Source: Bacillota bacterium
GTDB taxonomy: Bacteria > Bacillota > Clostridia > Christensenellales > SZUA-584
Reading direction: 5' to 3'
Assembly (NCBI GenBank): GCA_023412005.1
Contig: JAEYOE010000031.1
Coordinates: 70,168 to 134,167, forward strand
Length of the DNA: 64,000 nt
Under the pieces are notes generated by a model. The model searched no databases, was not told the origin of the DNA, and worked only from the letters and a program-made list of their open reading frames with translations. The translations under genes were made by a program, and so were the position numbers. Position 1 is the first letter of the stretch, and every line of letters begins with the position of its first letter. Shown piece after piece: positions 1 to 9,123 of the stretch.

Positions 1-354
1 ATGGTCTACTCGGCAAAAATGGCCAAGTGGATCTACCGTGAAGAGGTGATTGAGCATGCGGTGGCGCTTTACGGCATGTGGACCGGAACCGTGGTAACCG
101 CGATGGCGCTGCTCAAAGAGATGGATCCGGACGGCAAAACGAGCGTGCCCGAAAGCCTCGTGCTCGGCAGCGGCTTCGGCGCGATCATCGGCATTCCTTT
201 AATGATGGTACTCAGCATTCCCGTATCGGCCTGGGTTGACGATAAGCCGTGGCTTTATATTGTCACATTCGGCATATTCGCGGTGTATTCGGCGGTTTGC
301 CTGATAGGCATTAAATACAGCAAAAAGCATTATTCTAAAAAATTAAAAGCTTAG
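1..354 (+). CDS. C-terminal part of a membrane symporter, probably ESS (GltS-like) family
   Basis: The visible 117 residues are the end of a membrane transporter whose 5' part lies outside the window; the methionine at base 1 need not be the real start. Two strongly hydrophobic segments (about residues 54-75 and 82-103) are followed by a lysine-rich tail. The stretch GMWTGTVVTAMALLKEMDP, then a Gly-rich LGSGFGAIIGIP, resembles the C-terminal half of sodium:glutamate symporters of the ESS family, where a similar TGT...LLRE-DP pattern occurs; that assignment is from memory of the family, not a search. A 20-bp gap separates it from the next transporter on the same strand, so the two are probably cotranscribed. 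A different secondary transporter family is possible. Confidence 0.5.
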   Translation: MVYSAKMAKWIYREEVIEHAVALYGMWTGTVVTAMALLKEMDPDGKTSVPESLVLGSGFGAIIGIPLMMVLSIPVSAWVDDKPWLYIVTFGIFAVYSAVCLIGIKYSKKHYSKKLKA

Positions 355-374
355 ATAGATTTAACGGGGGTATT

Positions 375-1919
375 ATGACGGGAGACAAACTCAGTTCAAA
401 AACAAAAATCGGTTACGGTATCGGGACGCTCTCTTACGGCATCCCATTCCAGCTGGTTTCGGCATGTTTTGTGTTTTATTCGACGATGGTGCTCGGCATT
501 TCGGGCGCGCTGACCGGTCTTTTGGTTTCTGTCAGCACCATTTGGGACGCGGTTACCGACCCGGTCATGGGGTATATCTCCGACCACACCAAAAGCAGAA
601 TTCTCTTGGGCCGCCGTCTTATCTACGTTTTAATCGGCGCGCTCGGGCTCGCGTTATGCACCTTGCTGCTTTGGCAGGTCAGTCCGGAGCTTCCCTATGC
701 CTCAAAAGCGGTTATGCTCGGAGCGCTGCTGATATTGCTCAAAACGTTCTCCACGATCTATGCAACGCCTTATATGGCACTCGGTGCCGAGCTTTCCACT
801 GATTACGGCGAACGAACCGCCGTGCAGTCTTACCGTACCGCGTTCTTCTTTCTTGGGTTTATGTTCCCCACCATTCTCGGTATGGCTGTGTTCTTCAAGC
901 CGACACCGGAGTACGCCGACGGGCAGCTTAATCCGCAGGCTTACGCGTATCTGGCCATCGTTACCGCTGCCATCACTCTGATCAGCGCGGCTGTATGCAT
1001 CGCGCTGACCTATAAAAAGCAGCCGGTCTACACGCCGCCGAACAAAAAGAAAAACGCGATTATCGGCATATTCAAGGAAACCGCCGAAGCGCTGAAATGT
1101 TCGGATTTTCGCAACGTGAGCATCGGGCTGCTTTTCGTCAACATGGCGATGAGTATCGTGGGTGCCATCGGCATGCACATTTTCACCTATACCTTCGGCT
1201 TAAAGTCGGGCCAGATTGCCATCGTTTTCGGCGCGTTGTTTTTAATGGCACTCGCGGCGCAGCCCGTTTGGCTCTATATCGCAAATAAATTCGAGAAGAA
1301 AACAGCCATGATGGCCTGCCTTTTCATCAATATTGGCGTTACAGTACTGTTCTTTGTATTTGTGTTCGCAAACGAATGGGTTTCGGCGCATTACATTGCC
1401 ATTGTACCGCTGGCTATGCTGACCGGTTTTTCTATCGGCGGCAGCATTGCGCTGCCGTATTCGATGATTACCGACACCATTGATAAAGACGCGTATTACT
1501 CGGGCACACGCAAGGAAGGTGTTTTCTACGGCTGTGCCACATTCATGTTTAAGCTGTCACAGTCTTTGGCGGTTATATTCGCGGGGACGATGCTGGATAT
1601 TATCGGCTTTAATAAAGATGCCGATTTGACAACGCTGAAATTACAGTTCGATCAAGTGACTTTGCAGATTACAGATTTTATATCCGGACAAGCCGGAGCG
1701 ACACTTGAGCAACTCAAAACGCAGGCGGCTGAGCTCAGCACGCTGATCGGCCAAAAAAGCGATGTCAACTTAATGCTTGGCCTGATACTGCCTGTGGGCT
1801 TTCTGATTTGCTTTGTGCTGGCGCTGGTTTTTATCAGCCGCTACACGCTGAACAAGGAGAAGGTCTCTTTCTATCAGTCCGGTATTAACGGCTGTGCGCA
1901 TGAACAAGACCCAACTTGA
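375..1919 (+). CDS. GPH-family (MFS) sugar:cation symporter-like transporter
   Basis: A 514-residue integral membrane protein with about 12 hydrophobic segments. The loop DAVTDPVMGYISDHTKSR followed by LGRR near residues 62-85 matches the conserved D-x-x-x-D-P-x-x-G-x-x-x-D-x-T motif of the glycoside-pentoside-hexuronide (melibiose carrier) group within the major facilitator superfamily, which import sugars or glycosides with Na+ or H+. Around residues 420-465 there is an extra soluble insert of amphipathic character before the last membrane helix. A GGGGG-type ribosome site lies just before the ATG. The gene converges on the following phosphatase gene, with a 35-bp overlap of the two 3' ends. 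Substrate cannot be read from sequence; no glycosidase gene is adjacent in the window. Confidence 0.8.
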   Translation: MTGDKLSSKTKIGYGIGTLSYGIPFQLVSACFVFYSTMVLGISGALTGLLVSVSTIWDAVTDPVMGYISDHTKSRILLGRRLIYVLIGALGLALCTLLLWQVSPELPYASKAVMLGALLILLKTFSTIYATPYMALGAELSTDYGERTAVQSYRTAFFFLGFMFPTILGMAVFFKPTPEYADGQLNPQAYAYLAIVTAAITLISAAVCIALTYKKQPVYTPPNKKKNAIIGIFKETAEALKCSDFRNVSIGLLFVNMAMSIVGAIGMHIFTYTFGLKSGQIAIVFGALFLMALAAQPVWLYIANKFEKKTAMMACLFINIGVTVLFFVFVFANEWVSAHYIAIVPLAMLTGFSIGGSIALPYSMITDTIDKDAYYSGTRKEGVFYGCATFMFKLSQSLAVIFAGTMLDIIGFNKDADLTTLKLQFDQVTLQITDFISGQAGATLEQLKTQAAELSTLIGQKSDVNLMLGLILPVGFLICFVLALVFISRYTLNKEKVSFYQSGINGCAHEQDPT

Positions 1920-2799
1920 ATTTGAGATAACCTTCCTGATTGTCACTGTCGCTGACGGTGATCGCAGCAGCGCCTGCGGCTTTCATAAACTCGAGGAATA
2001 GTATCGCGCCGAACACGACGACATCCGCCTTTTTTTCAGGCAGACCATTGATTTTCTTTCTCTGGTCTTTCGTTTTGCTTTTAAGCATGTCGCAGAGCTC
2101 TTCCGCACGTTTCAGCGAAATCACATGCCCCTGCACACGTTCGGATGAGTACTCGGCCAGCCCTAAATCGAGCATGGCCAGCGCTGTGGCTGTGCCGCCG
2201 ATGCCGGTGCATATGGATGAGCCGGTTTCAGGCACACCGCTAAACGTTTGGGCTGCCAAAGCGTGAGCCTGCGCGAACGCTTGCGGGTCGGCCTCGTCGC
2301 CGCCCGGAAACATCTGGTGCAGGCGTACCGTGCCGATTTGAAAGCTGTGAGCAAAGCGCACGTCGTTAAGGCTCCCTTGCATCACCTCGGTGCTGCCGCC
2401 GCCGATATCAAACATGTACCCGTCGCCGTCTATACAGCCCGCAAACCCAAGCTGCGCTTCCTTGCCGCCCGAAATGATATCAATATCAATCCTGCATTCG
2501 TTTTGGATATAATCAACAAAATCGGTGCGGTTATCCGCGTCACGAATGGCGCTGGTTCCGAAAGCGAAAAAGTCTACTTGCGCCACGCCATAATCACGGC
2601 TGATCGTTAAAAATTCGTTCAGTGCTTCTTTGGCGCGCGTCATCGCGGCGGGCACGATTTCTCTTTTGCCGACCATCCCTTCACCCATGCGAATGAGCCT
2701 CAGTGTTTTATAGTCGGCGATAATCTGACCGTCTTCCACATGGGCAATCATAAGCCTCGCGGAGTTTGTCCCGATATCCACCACTGCATATTTTTTCAT
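1885..2799 (-). CDS. Ppx/GppA family phosphatase (exopolyphosphatase-like)
   Basis: A 304-residue protein of the ASKHA fold. The N-terminal phosphate-1 motif VVDIGTNSARLMIA and the internal MFDIGGGSTEVM motif (about residues 128-140) are the ATP/phosphate loops of exopolyphosphatases and guanosine pentaphosphate phosphohydrolases, which hydrolyse polyphosphate or pppGpp in the cytoplasm. At about 300 residues it corresponds to the short Ppx1/Ppx2-like form without the C-terminal HD-like domain of E. coli Ppx (about 510 residues). It is the last gene of the divIC/yabQ/yabP strand block, 328 bp downstream of divIC and beyond a terminator, so probably transcribed on its own. Whether its main substrate is polyP or (p)ppGpp is open. 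Confidence 0.85.
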   Translation of the reverse strand: MKKYAVVDIGTNSARLMIAHVEDGQIIADYKTLRLIRMGEGMVGKREIVPAAMTRAKEALNEFLTISRDYGVAQVDFFAFGTSAIRDADNRTDFVDYIQNECRIDIDIISGGKEAQLGFAGCIDGDGYMFDIGGGSTEVMQGSLNDVRFAHSFQIGTVRLHQMFPGGDEADPQAFAQAHALAAQTFSGVPETGSSICTGIGGTATALAMLDLGLAEYSSERVQGHVISLKRAEELCDMLKSKTKDQRKKINGLPEKKADVVVFGAILFLEFMKAAGAAAITVSDSDNQEGYLKFKLGLVHAHSR

Positions 2800-3071
2800 C
2801 GTTGCTCTTGCCTTTCGGTGCCTTGATATTTCTTCTTTTGAGTCAACACATTATACAGCTGATGACTCCTATCGGCAACAAAAGAGTGCTCTTCTTTGAT
2901 GCTGAAATATAGGTTGTTCTTTCATTTATATATTACAGCGTTAAGTGAAGGATAAAAATTTCTTCTTTAATAATAATACAAAAAAGGAGCCGACAACAAT
3001 TGTGTGACCCTCACGAGATTCTTAAATATTGTATTATCGGTATTATCATTGATATACAAATAATAAACATG
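2800..3071. other. intergenic gap without a recognisable gene
   Basis: AT-rich stretch upstream of the phosphatase gene. I see no open frame with a ribosome site and no RNA gene; the only clear signal is the divIC terminator at its right end. The phosphatase promoter probably lies here but no convincing -35/-10 pair stood out. Confidence 0.5.
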
Positions 3072-3073
3072 CA

Positions 3074-3108
3074 AATAAAAAACCCATTCGCATTTTTGAA
3101 TGAGTTTT
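3074..3108 (-). terminator. intrinsic terminator after divIC
   Basis: Read on the minus strand, an 11-bp stem (AAAACTCATTC pairing with GAATGGGTTTT, one G:U pair) with an 8-nt loop is followed by a run of T. It lies about 20 bp after the divIC stop codon and should end transcription of the yabP-yabQ-divIC block. Confidence 0.75.
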
Positions 3109-3127
3109 ATTGTATTTAACCACATTA

Positions 3128-3436
3128 TCAAGGCTGCTGCGTCGGCTGCTCAGTCGGCTGTGCCGTCGGCGACAGTATATATTCGTCCTCGTAAACAAAG
3201 CCAAACTTCTCCCTCGCTTCGTTTTCGATATAATCCTTCGTGCTCATGTATTCTTTTTTGTGCTCAAGTCGCTGCAGCTGCGTCTGCGTCTGCTCATACT
3301 TCTCTTTTAAACCCTTTTGGTCATCCATCAGCGCATTGATATCCTGCTGCTGCAGGAAGATCGAAACGCCCACATAAGCCAAAAAGAGAGACAAGAGTAA
3401 CAGCTTAAACTTAAGCTTGACCTTTCTCTTTCTCAT
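3128..3436 (-). CDS. divIC: septum formation initiator, DivIC/FtsB-like
   Basis: A 102-residue bitopic membrane protein: a basic N-terminus (RKRKVKLKFK), one transmembrane helix at about residues 11-28, then a coiled coil at about 30-65 and a conserved EAREKFGFV-type segment, the standard architecture of DivIC/FtsB/FtsL septum proteins that act at the division site with FtsL and FtsQ/DivIB. The C-terminus is a Pro/Thr/Gln-rich tail (PTAQPTEQPTQQP), probably unstructured and extracytoplasmic. Its position directly after yabP and yabQ is the same as in Bacillus subtilis (yabP-yabQ-divIC), which supports the call. The S1-domain gene yabR that follows in Bacillus is absent here. Confidence 0.88.
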   Translation of the reverse strand: MRKRKVKLKFKLLLLSLFLAYVGVSIFLQQQDINALMDDQKGLKEKYEQTQTQLQRLEHKKEYMSTKDYIENEAREKFGFVYEDEYILSPTAQPTEQPTQQP

Positions 3437-3565
3437 AGTTCCTCACAATAAAGACCCGGATGCTATCACATCTCTGTAGCTAATTTAAACCATGTTGTGC
3501 CATCTCAAACAGCTAAATAAGATTTCGACGCTTAACAAGTATTTCCTTGCGATTTGCATTAAACC

Positions 3566-3901
3566 TCATTTCTCGCGCTTTTTACTTTTCGCCGACCATA
3601 TGCTCAGTTTTTTTGCGAAATACGTGAGCAAGGGCGAAATACCCGCCATATACAGCGAAAAGCCAAGCACGAAGCCGATAAACGTGTAAAGCCGAAGTTC
3701 TCCCGAATTCGCGGCATACATCACAGCCACCACAATCGCCCCGAGCGTGATGATAAACATCGTGTCGAGTATGGCTGTCATCCACCGCCCGGTTTTGAAC
3801 GACTTGCGGATACCCCTATAAATATCGTAGGCGAACCCCGCAATCATACCGCCGTACAGTGTTATCATAAAAATATAAATCTGAGGAACCGTCGTTTCCA
3901 T
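3566..3901 (-). CDS. yabQ: spore cortex biosynthesis membrane protein YabQ
   Basis: A 111-residue protein with about four hydrophobic segments (roughly residues 8-26, 45-63, 70-90 and 88-100) and a very basic C-terminus (KSKKREK). The start MxxxxPQIYIFMITLYGGMIAGFAYDIYR is typical of YabQ, an integral membrane protein of the forespore envelope needed for cortex formation in B. subtilis. It sits between yabP (10 bp upstream) and divIC (129 bp downstream), the conserved sporulation/division cluster. In B. subtilis YabQ is longer (about 210 residues); clostridial forms are shorter like this one. Expression under a sporulation sigma factor (SigE) is expected from the Bacillus case but I did not identify the promoter. 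Confidence 0.85.
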   Translation of the reverse strand: METTVPQIYIFMITLYGGMIAGFAYDIYRGIRKSFKTGRWMTAILDTMFIITLGAIVVAVMYAANSGELRLYTFIGFVLGFSLYMAGISPLLTYFAKKLSIWSAKSKKREK

Positions 3902-3911
3902 GATGCTTTAC

Positions 3912-4211
3912 CTACCTGAACATCTTGGAAAACATGCCGCGTTTTGTCCTCTGCTCCTCATGATCCGCATAATCAATGCTTTGAATTTTGCCTTCAACCA
4001 CCAGCTGTCCGTCTTCCAAATTCAGCTTGTTGATATGCAGGTCTTCCCCCGTCACTGTGATGAATCCGTGATTGGTCAGCAGTATGATTTCCACTTCATT
4101 AAAGCTGTCCACATCCTCAACGGCGGTGATGATGATCTTTTCGCGGGAATCAATCACAACCTTGTGCGGCGCATTACTGACCGGTTTTTCCCGAGGTTCT
4201 TCAATATACAT
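3912..4211 (-). CDS. yabP: sporulation protein YabP
   Basis: About 99 residues from the preferred start. A longer frame begins at 4238, but AAGGAG lies 8 bp before the ATG at 4211 (MYIEEPREKP...), so that start is chosen. The body has the YabP/YqfC pattern: HKVVIDSREKIIITAVEDV, then a GEDLHINKLNLEDGQLVVEGKI stretch of alternating beta-strand character. YabP is a small protein needed at the outer forespore membrane for cortex formation. It is the first gene of the yabP-yabQ-divIC set, 10 bp ahead of yabQ. The C-terminus (KRGMFSKMFR) is basic. Confidence 0.87.
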   Translation of the reverse strand: MYIEEPREKPVSNAPHKVVIDSREKIIITAVEDVDSFNEVEIILLTNHGFITVTGEDLHINKLNLEDGQLVVEGKIQSIDYADHEEQRTKRGMFSKMFR

Positions 4212-4280
4212 GGCAATACTCCTTTGCATGACGTGCATATTGAAATATATGCCGTCGTATCACCATGTATACTCACAAAG

Positions 4281-5102
4281 TTATTTAACGAGTAAGGACG
4301 ATTTAAAATGTATATCCGGCACGGTATAAGGCCTGCCGTACTTGTTAACATCGTGCAGCCGCCCGCCATATGTGACGGCGCTGACAGGACAGAACGCATA
4401 GCAGCGAAGGCACATCGCGCATCTGTCCGAAAAAACAGGAACCTGACTTAATGAAATATTGCCGACTGGGCACAGCTTTTCGCAAAGGCCGCATCCGGTG
4501 CATCGCACCGTGTCCACCCCCATCTTCCGCGCGGCGTTCCTTTGAAACGGACGAAACGGAACACGCTGCACCGAACCCAGCAGCCAGCCATAACGGCCTT
4601 TGATGCGCTGCCTGCCCTCGAGCAGACGCTTAACGTAATTTTGCACCTGGGCTTCGGCCGCATTCAATATCTTCTTAACTGCTTTTTGGGGCGGCGTGCC
4701 GAAAAAAGAGTGATTCATGCTCATATTCGACGGCATAGTGAAATGCTCTGCCGTATCCACAAGCAACCCCTTTTCCTTCAGCCGTTTGTGAGCCATCCAT
4801 GCGCCGTCTCCCGAATACATCATTTGCGTGCAAAACACATGCACATGCTTCGGTTTTTCCAGCACCGGCAGCGTATCTATAAATCGGTTGACAGGCTGCG
4901 GCAAATACGACGTATAAACCGGCCAGCCAAATAAAATGAGATCGGCAGATTTAATCCACCAATCCGCTTTTTTAGGCGAGAGCGTATCCATCGACACAGC
5001 CGTTGCGTTGATGTTGCATGCGTCCAGCTGCCGGATGATCCGGTCTGCCACCCACCATGTATTTCCCGTTCCGCTGAAGTAAAAGACAACCGCCGTATGC
5101 AT
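4281..5102 (-). CDS. EFR1-type flavodoxin/2[4Fe-4S] ferredoxin fusion
   Basis: A 273-residue cytoplasmic electron carrier or quinone/flavin reductase-like protein. The N-terminal FYFSGTGNTWWVAD is the FMN phosphate-binding loop of flavodoxins. The C-terminal part carries two CxxCxxCxxxCP clusters (CTGCGLCEKLCP at about 201-212 and CAMCLRCYAFCP at about 228-239), each binding a 4Fe-4S centre. The frame opens 13 codons earlier inside prfB, but the ATG at 5102, giving MHTAVVFYFSGTGNT, fits the family start. It begins 4 bp after the prfB stop codon, so it is the third gene of a secA-prfB operon by position. Its physiological partner is unknown. The family is widespread in anaerobes. Confidence 0.85.
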   Translation of the reverse strand: MHTAVVFYFSGTGNTWWVADRIIRQLDACNINATAVSMDTLSPKKADWWIKSADLILFGWPVYTSYLPQPVNRFIDTLPVLEKPKHVHVFCTQMMYSGDGAWMAHKRLKEKGLLVDTAEHFTMPSNMSMNHSFFGTPPQKAVKKILNAAEAQVQNYVKRLLEGRQRIKGRYGWLLGSVQRVPFRPFQRNAARKMGVDTVRCTGCGLCEKLCPVGNISLSQVPVFSDRCAMCLRCYAFCPVSAVTYGGRLHDVNKYGRPYTVPDIHFKSSLLVK

Positions 5103-5106
5103 AATG

Positions 5107-6207
5107 TTATGAGCTTGCCAGATAAGCGTTGATAAAGGCATCCAGCTCGCCGTCCATCACCGACGACACGTTGCCGGTTTCCACGCTCGTTCGGTGATCT
5201 TTGACCATGCTGTACGGATGAAAAACATACGACCGGATCTGGCTGCCCCACTCAATCTTTTTCATCTCACCTTTGATTTCCTGTATCTCCTGCATCTTTT
5301 CGCTTTCGCGCTTTTCAATGAGCTTTGATTTGAGCATACGCATGGCAGTTTCTCTGTTCTGTATCTGCGAGCGCTCGTTCTGACACTGCACCACAATACC
5401 CGTGGGCAGATGTGTGATACGTATGGCGGATTCCGTCTTGTTGACGTGCTGGCCGCCCGCGCCGGACGACCGGTATGTATCCACACGCAGATCATCCGAA
5501 TTGATCTCTATATCCGCTTCATCGTCATCCAAATCAGGCATGACATCAAGCGAAGCGAACGATGTGTGGCGCCGCGCGGATGAATCGAAAGGAGAGATGC
5601 GCACAAGCCTGTGAACCCCCTTTTCCGCCTTTAAATAGCCGTAAGCGTTTAAACCTATCACTTCAAAAGTCACGCTCTTCACGCCTGCTTCATCGCCTGC
5701 GAGAAAATCGAGAACGCGCAGTGTGTATTTCTTGCGTTCCGCCCAGCGGGTGTACATGCGGTAAAGCATCTCCACCCAATCCTGCGCTTCAGTGCCGCCC
5801 GCACCCGCGTGCAGTGAGAGTATCGCGCCGCTCGAATCATATTCGCCTCGCAGCAGCGCCTTAAGACGCAGCTCCGATACATCTCCGCGCAGCGACGCAA
5901 GCTCTGCCATCAGCTCGTCGGCCATGTCACTGTCGCCGGATTCCTCCACCAGCTCAATCATCACCACCGCGTCTTCAATCCGCTGGGTGATCTTGGCGAA
6001 CTGCTCCAGCTTATCTTCAATGGGTTTTGCTTTTTTGTTGACTTTGTGTGCCTCTTTCACGTCATCCCAAAATCCGGGCGCTTCCATCTGCCCCTGCAGC
6101 TCGGAAAGTTCCTTTTTGAGCACATCAATACCGAGCGCCAGCTCGGCTTCCTTTGCCAGCGTTTTGATTTGTGTTAATGCCAGTTTGGCTTCATCTGTTG
6201 TCAGCAT
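5107..6207 (-). CDS. prfB: peptide chain release factor 2, without programmed frameshift
   Basis: Release factor recognising UAA and UGA. The anticodon-mimic tripeptide SPF is at residues 205-207 and the catalytic GGQ at 251-253 in SSGAGGQHVNKTES. The 366 residues are in one uninterrupted frame. Most RF2 genes carry an in-frame UGA near codon 25 that is bypassed by +1 frameshifting for autoregulation. At the equivalent place here (residues 25-28, L-G-I-D, minus-strand CTCGGTATTGAT) there is no CUU-UGA slippery site and no stop codon. It follows secA by 9 bp, a conserved arrangement in Firmicutes, and is followed 4 bp later by the flavodoxin fusion. Confidence 0.96.
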   Translation of the reverse strand: MLTTDEAKLALTQIKTLAKEAELALGIDVLKKELSELQGQMEAPGFWDDVKEAHKVNKKAKPIEDKLEQFAKITQRIEDAVVMIELVEESGDSDMADELMAELASLRGDVSELRLKALLRGEYDSSGAILSLHAGAGGTEAQDWVEMLYRMYTRWAERKKYTLRVLDFLAGDEAGVKSVTFEVIGLNAYGYLKAEKGVHRLVRISPFDSSARRHTSFASLDVMPDLDDDEADIEINSDDLRVDTYRSSGAGGQHVNKTESAIRITHLPTGIVVQCQNERSQIQNRETAMRMLKSKLIEKRESEKMQEIQEIKGEMKKIEWGSQIRSYVFHPYSMVKDHRTSVETGNVSSVMDGELDAFINAYLASS

Positions 6208-6216
6208 AACTTTAAC

Positions 6217-8883
6217 TTACTGCTCCTGTCCGCAGCAATTCTTGAATTTCTTGCCGCTGCCGCATGGGCACAGCGAGTTGCGCCCTACCTTATTGCCGCT
6301 GGAATCCAGCACCTTTTTGTGAACCTCACTTGGCGCTTCACGCTGCTGCGGCCTTGATGTGAGCTTCACATGGTACAGCATCGTGAGCGTATCCTCCTGA
6401 ATGCCGCGTACCATCTCTTCAAACATATCAAAGCCTTCGTTGCGGTACTCGATAATCGGGTCGCGCTGCCCGTACGCGCGAAGGCCGATGCCCTGGCGCA
6501 GCTGATCCATCGCGTCGATATGAGCCATCCATTTTTCATCCACCACGCGCAGCAATATGATGCGCTCTATCTCACGCATACTTTGCCCGCCCTGTTCAAT
6601 TTCCTCTTCTTTGAGCTTATACAACTTCAGTGCAGTCTCTAAAATGCGTTCCTTTGCTTTCTCGGGCGTTAAGTCTTCAATTTCCTCAGGCTTAAAGAAC
6701 GCCATGCCCCTCGGCAAAAATACCTTCGAAAAGAAATCCGTCAACGCTGTTAAATCCCACTCTTCGGGGAACACATTCTTCGGGCAATGAACGTCGACCA
6801 TTTCACCGATCAAGTCATTCAGCATGTTGTTGATATTCTCACGCATATCTTCGCCGATTAACACCTGGCGACGCTGAGAATAGATCAGTTCACGCTGTTT
6901 GTTCATCACATCGTCGTACTGAAGAACGTTCTTTCTGATTTCGAAGTTGCGCGCTTCAATGCGTTTTTGTGCCGATTCGATTTGCTTTGTCAGCAATCCG
7001 GCCGCAATCGGTATGTCGTCGTTCTTGCTCACCGCGTTTAATATGCCCTGAACGCGTTCTCCGCCGAACAGACGCATCAAATCGTCAGACATTGAGATGA
7101 AGAACACGGAGGAACCGGGATCTCCCTGTCGTCCGGCGCGGCCGCGAAGCTGGTTATCGATACGGCGCGACTCATGCCGCTCTGTACCGACGATATGCAA
7201 ACCGCCGAGCGACACCACTTCATCGTGCTCGGGCTGCATCGATCTCTTATGCTTTTCGAGCAGCTCCTCGTAGCGCTTGCGTGCGCGCAGTATATCCTGA
7301 TCATCCGTCGGCGCGTGGCCGATGGCTTGTTCTATCAGCTCTTCCGTGAAATCCTCAAGGCGCATATCGGCACGGGCCGAGAAATCCGGGTTGCCGCCGA
7401 GTATAATATCGGTTCCGCGCCCGGCCATGTTCGTCGCAATCGTCACGGCGTTCTTTTTGCCCGCCTGCGCGATGATCAACGCTTCTTTTTCATGGTGCTT
7501 GGCGTTTAGCACGCTGTGCTTCACGCCTGTGCGCATCAGCATGTCTGAGAGCCGTTCGGATTTTTCCACCGACACTGTGCCCACCAGCACAGGCCTGCCC
7601 GTTAAGTGAACACGCTTGATCTCCTCCACCACTGCGCGGAATTTGCCTTCCTCGGTGGCGTAGATCATGTCGTTCATGTCGTCGCGCACCATCGGCTTGT
7701 TTGTGGGTATCTGCACCACGTCGAGGCTGTATATGCCCTGAAATTCGTCTTCCTCGGTTTTTGCTGTACCCGTCATGCCCGATAGCTTATCGTACATACG
7801 GAAATAGTTTTGGAATGTGATGGTTGCGAGTGTGCGTGTTTCGCGCTCCACCTTCACGTTCTCCTTGGCTTCTATCGCCTGATGAAGCCCTTCACTGTAA
7901 CGGCGGCCCACCATGAGGCGGCCTGTAAATTCATCCACGATGACGACCTGACCGTCTTTCACAACGTAGTCGATATCGCGCTTCATCATATTATTCGCTT
8001 TGAGCGCTTGATTAATGTGGTGATAAAGCTCGGTGTTTTCAATGTCCGAGAGATTCTCAACGCCGAACGCTTTTTCGCATTTGGCAACGCCCTGCTCGGT
8101 TAGGTTGATGGCTTTGAGCTTTTCGTCGATAGTGAAATCGTCTTCTTCTTTGAGCTGGCGCACAAAGCGGTCAACCGTCGTGTACATATCGGTGCTCTTT
8201 TCGCCCGCACCCGAAATGATCAGCGGCGTTCTCGCTTCGTCAATCAGTATGCTGTCAACCTCGTCGACCACGGCAAAGCTTAAATCGCGCTGCACCATGC
8301 GGTCTTTATGCACCACCATGTTGTCTCGTAAATAGTCAAAGCCGAATTCGTTGTTGGTGCCGTAGACGATATCGCAGCGGTAGGCGTTGCGGCGTTCCTC
8401 CGGCGTGACCTCATGAATGACCAGACCCACCGTGAACCCAAGGAAAGAATACAGCTTGCCCATCCACTCCGAGTCTCTCTTGGCGAGGTAATCGTTCACG
8501 GTGACCACATGAACACCCTTGCCCGTGAGCGCGTTCAAGCACACAGCCAGCGTGGCGACCAGCGTTTTGCCTTCGCCTGTTTTCATTTCGGCGATGCGCC
8601 CCTGATGCAGCACGATGCCGCCGATCAGCTGAACGTAGAAATGACGCATACCGAGCACGCGTTTGGAGGCCTCCCTGACCTGCGCAAACACCTCGGGCAG
8701 CAGATCATCAAGGCTTTCGCCGTCTGCATGGCGCTTCTTAAATTCTTCGGTTTTGGCGGCCAGTTCCTTATTGCCGAGCGCTGCAAACTGAGGTTCCAGC
8801 GCTTCCACCGCATCCGCGATCTTGCGTATTTTTTTCAGCCGGGAATCGTTGCTCCCGCCAATCACAGTTTTTAAAAGACCCAT
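6217..8883 (-). CDS. secA: preprotein translocase ATPase SecA
   Basis: An 888-residue ATP-driven motor that pushes preproteins through SecYEG. Walker A is MKTGEGKTLVATL (about residues 100-112), the DEAD-like Walker B region is VVDEVDSILIDEARTPLI (about 205-222), helicase motif-like NMAGRGTDIILGGNP and the QLRGRAGRQGDPGSS segment follow, and the C-terminal SEC-C zinc motif CPCGSGKKFKNCC binds SecB or ribosomes. The frame opens at 8913, but GGAAGG lies just before the ATG at 8883, and MGLLKTVIGG is the usual SecA N-terminus. It heads the secA-prfB-flavodoxin gene set. Length is in the normal range for the family. Confidence 0.98.
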   Translation of the reverse strand: MGLLKTVIGGSNDSRLKKIRKIADAVEALEPQFAALGNKELAAKTEEFKKRHADGESLDDLLPEVFAQVREASKRVLGMRHFYVQLIGGIVLHQGRIAEMKTGEGKTLVATLAVCLNALTGKGVHVVTVNDYLAKRDSEWMGKLYSFLGFTVGLVIHEVTPEERRNAYRCDIVYGTNNEFGFDYLRDNMVVHKDRMVQRDLSFAVVDEVDSILIDEARTPLIISGAGEKSTDMYTTVDRFVRQLKEEDDFTIDEKLKAINLTEQGVAKCEKAFGVENLSDIENTELYHHINQALKANNMMKRDIDYVVKDGQVVIVDEFTGRLMVGRRYSEGLHQAIEAKENVKVERETRTLATITFQNYFRMYDKLSGMTGTAKTEEDEFQGIYSLDVVQIPTNKPMVRDDMNDMIYATEEGKFRAVVEEIKRVHLTGRPVLVGTVSVEKSERLSDMLMRTGVKHSVLNAKHHEKEALIIAQAGKKNAVTIATNMAGRGTDIILGGNPDFSARADMRLEDFTEELIEQAIGHAPTDDQDILRARKRYEELLEKHKRSMQPEHDEVVSLGGLHIVGTERHESRRIDNQLRGRAGRQGDPGSSVFFISMSDDLMRLFGGERVQGILNAVSKNDDIPIAAGLLTKQIESAQKRIEARNFEIRKNVLQYDDVMNKQRELIYSQRRQVLIGEDMRENINNMLNDLIGEMVDVHCPKNVFPEEWDLTALTDFFSKVFLPRGMAFFKPEEIEDLTPEKAKERILETALKLYKLKEEEIEQGGQSMREIERIILLRVVDEKWMAHIDAMDQLRQGIGLRAYGQRDPIIEYRNEGFDMFEEMVRGIQEDTLTMLYHVKLTSRPQQREAPSEVHKKVLDSSGNKVGRNSLCPCGSGKKFKNCCGQEQ

Positions 8884-9123
8884 AAATATTCCCTTCCATG
8901 CCAGATTGGGCATTCATGCAAAGCCAAATAAAGCTTTAAGCACATACTGTATCATTCTACCACTTGATGGGCTCTTATTCAACAGTTTAAGGTGTGAAGC
9001 ATTCGTGAACAATGAATACCGAGTTAATTATCTTTTATATGACAAAACCCTCGAATCGTTGACTTTAGTCTCTTTTTTGTGTTATCGTATAAAATATTTT
9101 TAATGCATGAAGGTGATTGATCT

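Noticed and set aside
9059..9093. TTGACT/TATAAA as promoter of the oxidoreductase operon
   Set aside because: The two boxes are 23 bp apart, too far for a standard promoter; alternatives have poor -35 or -10 boxes.
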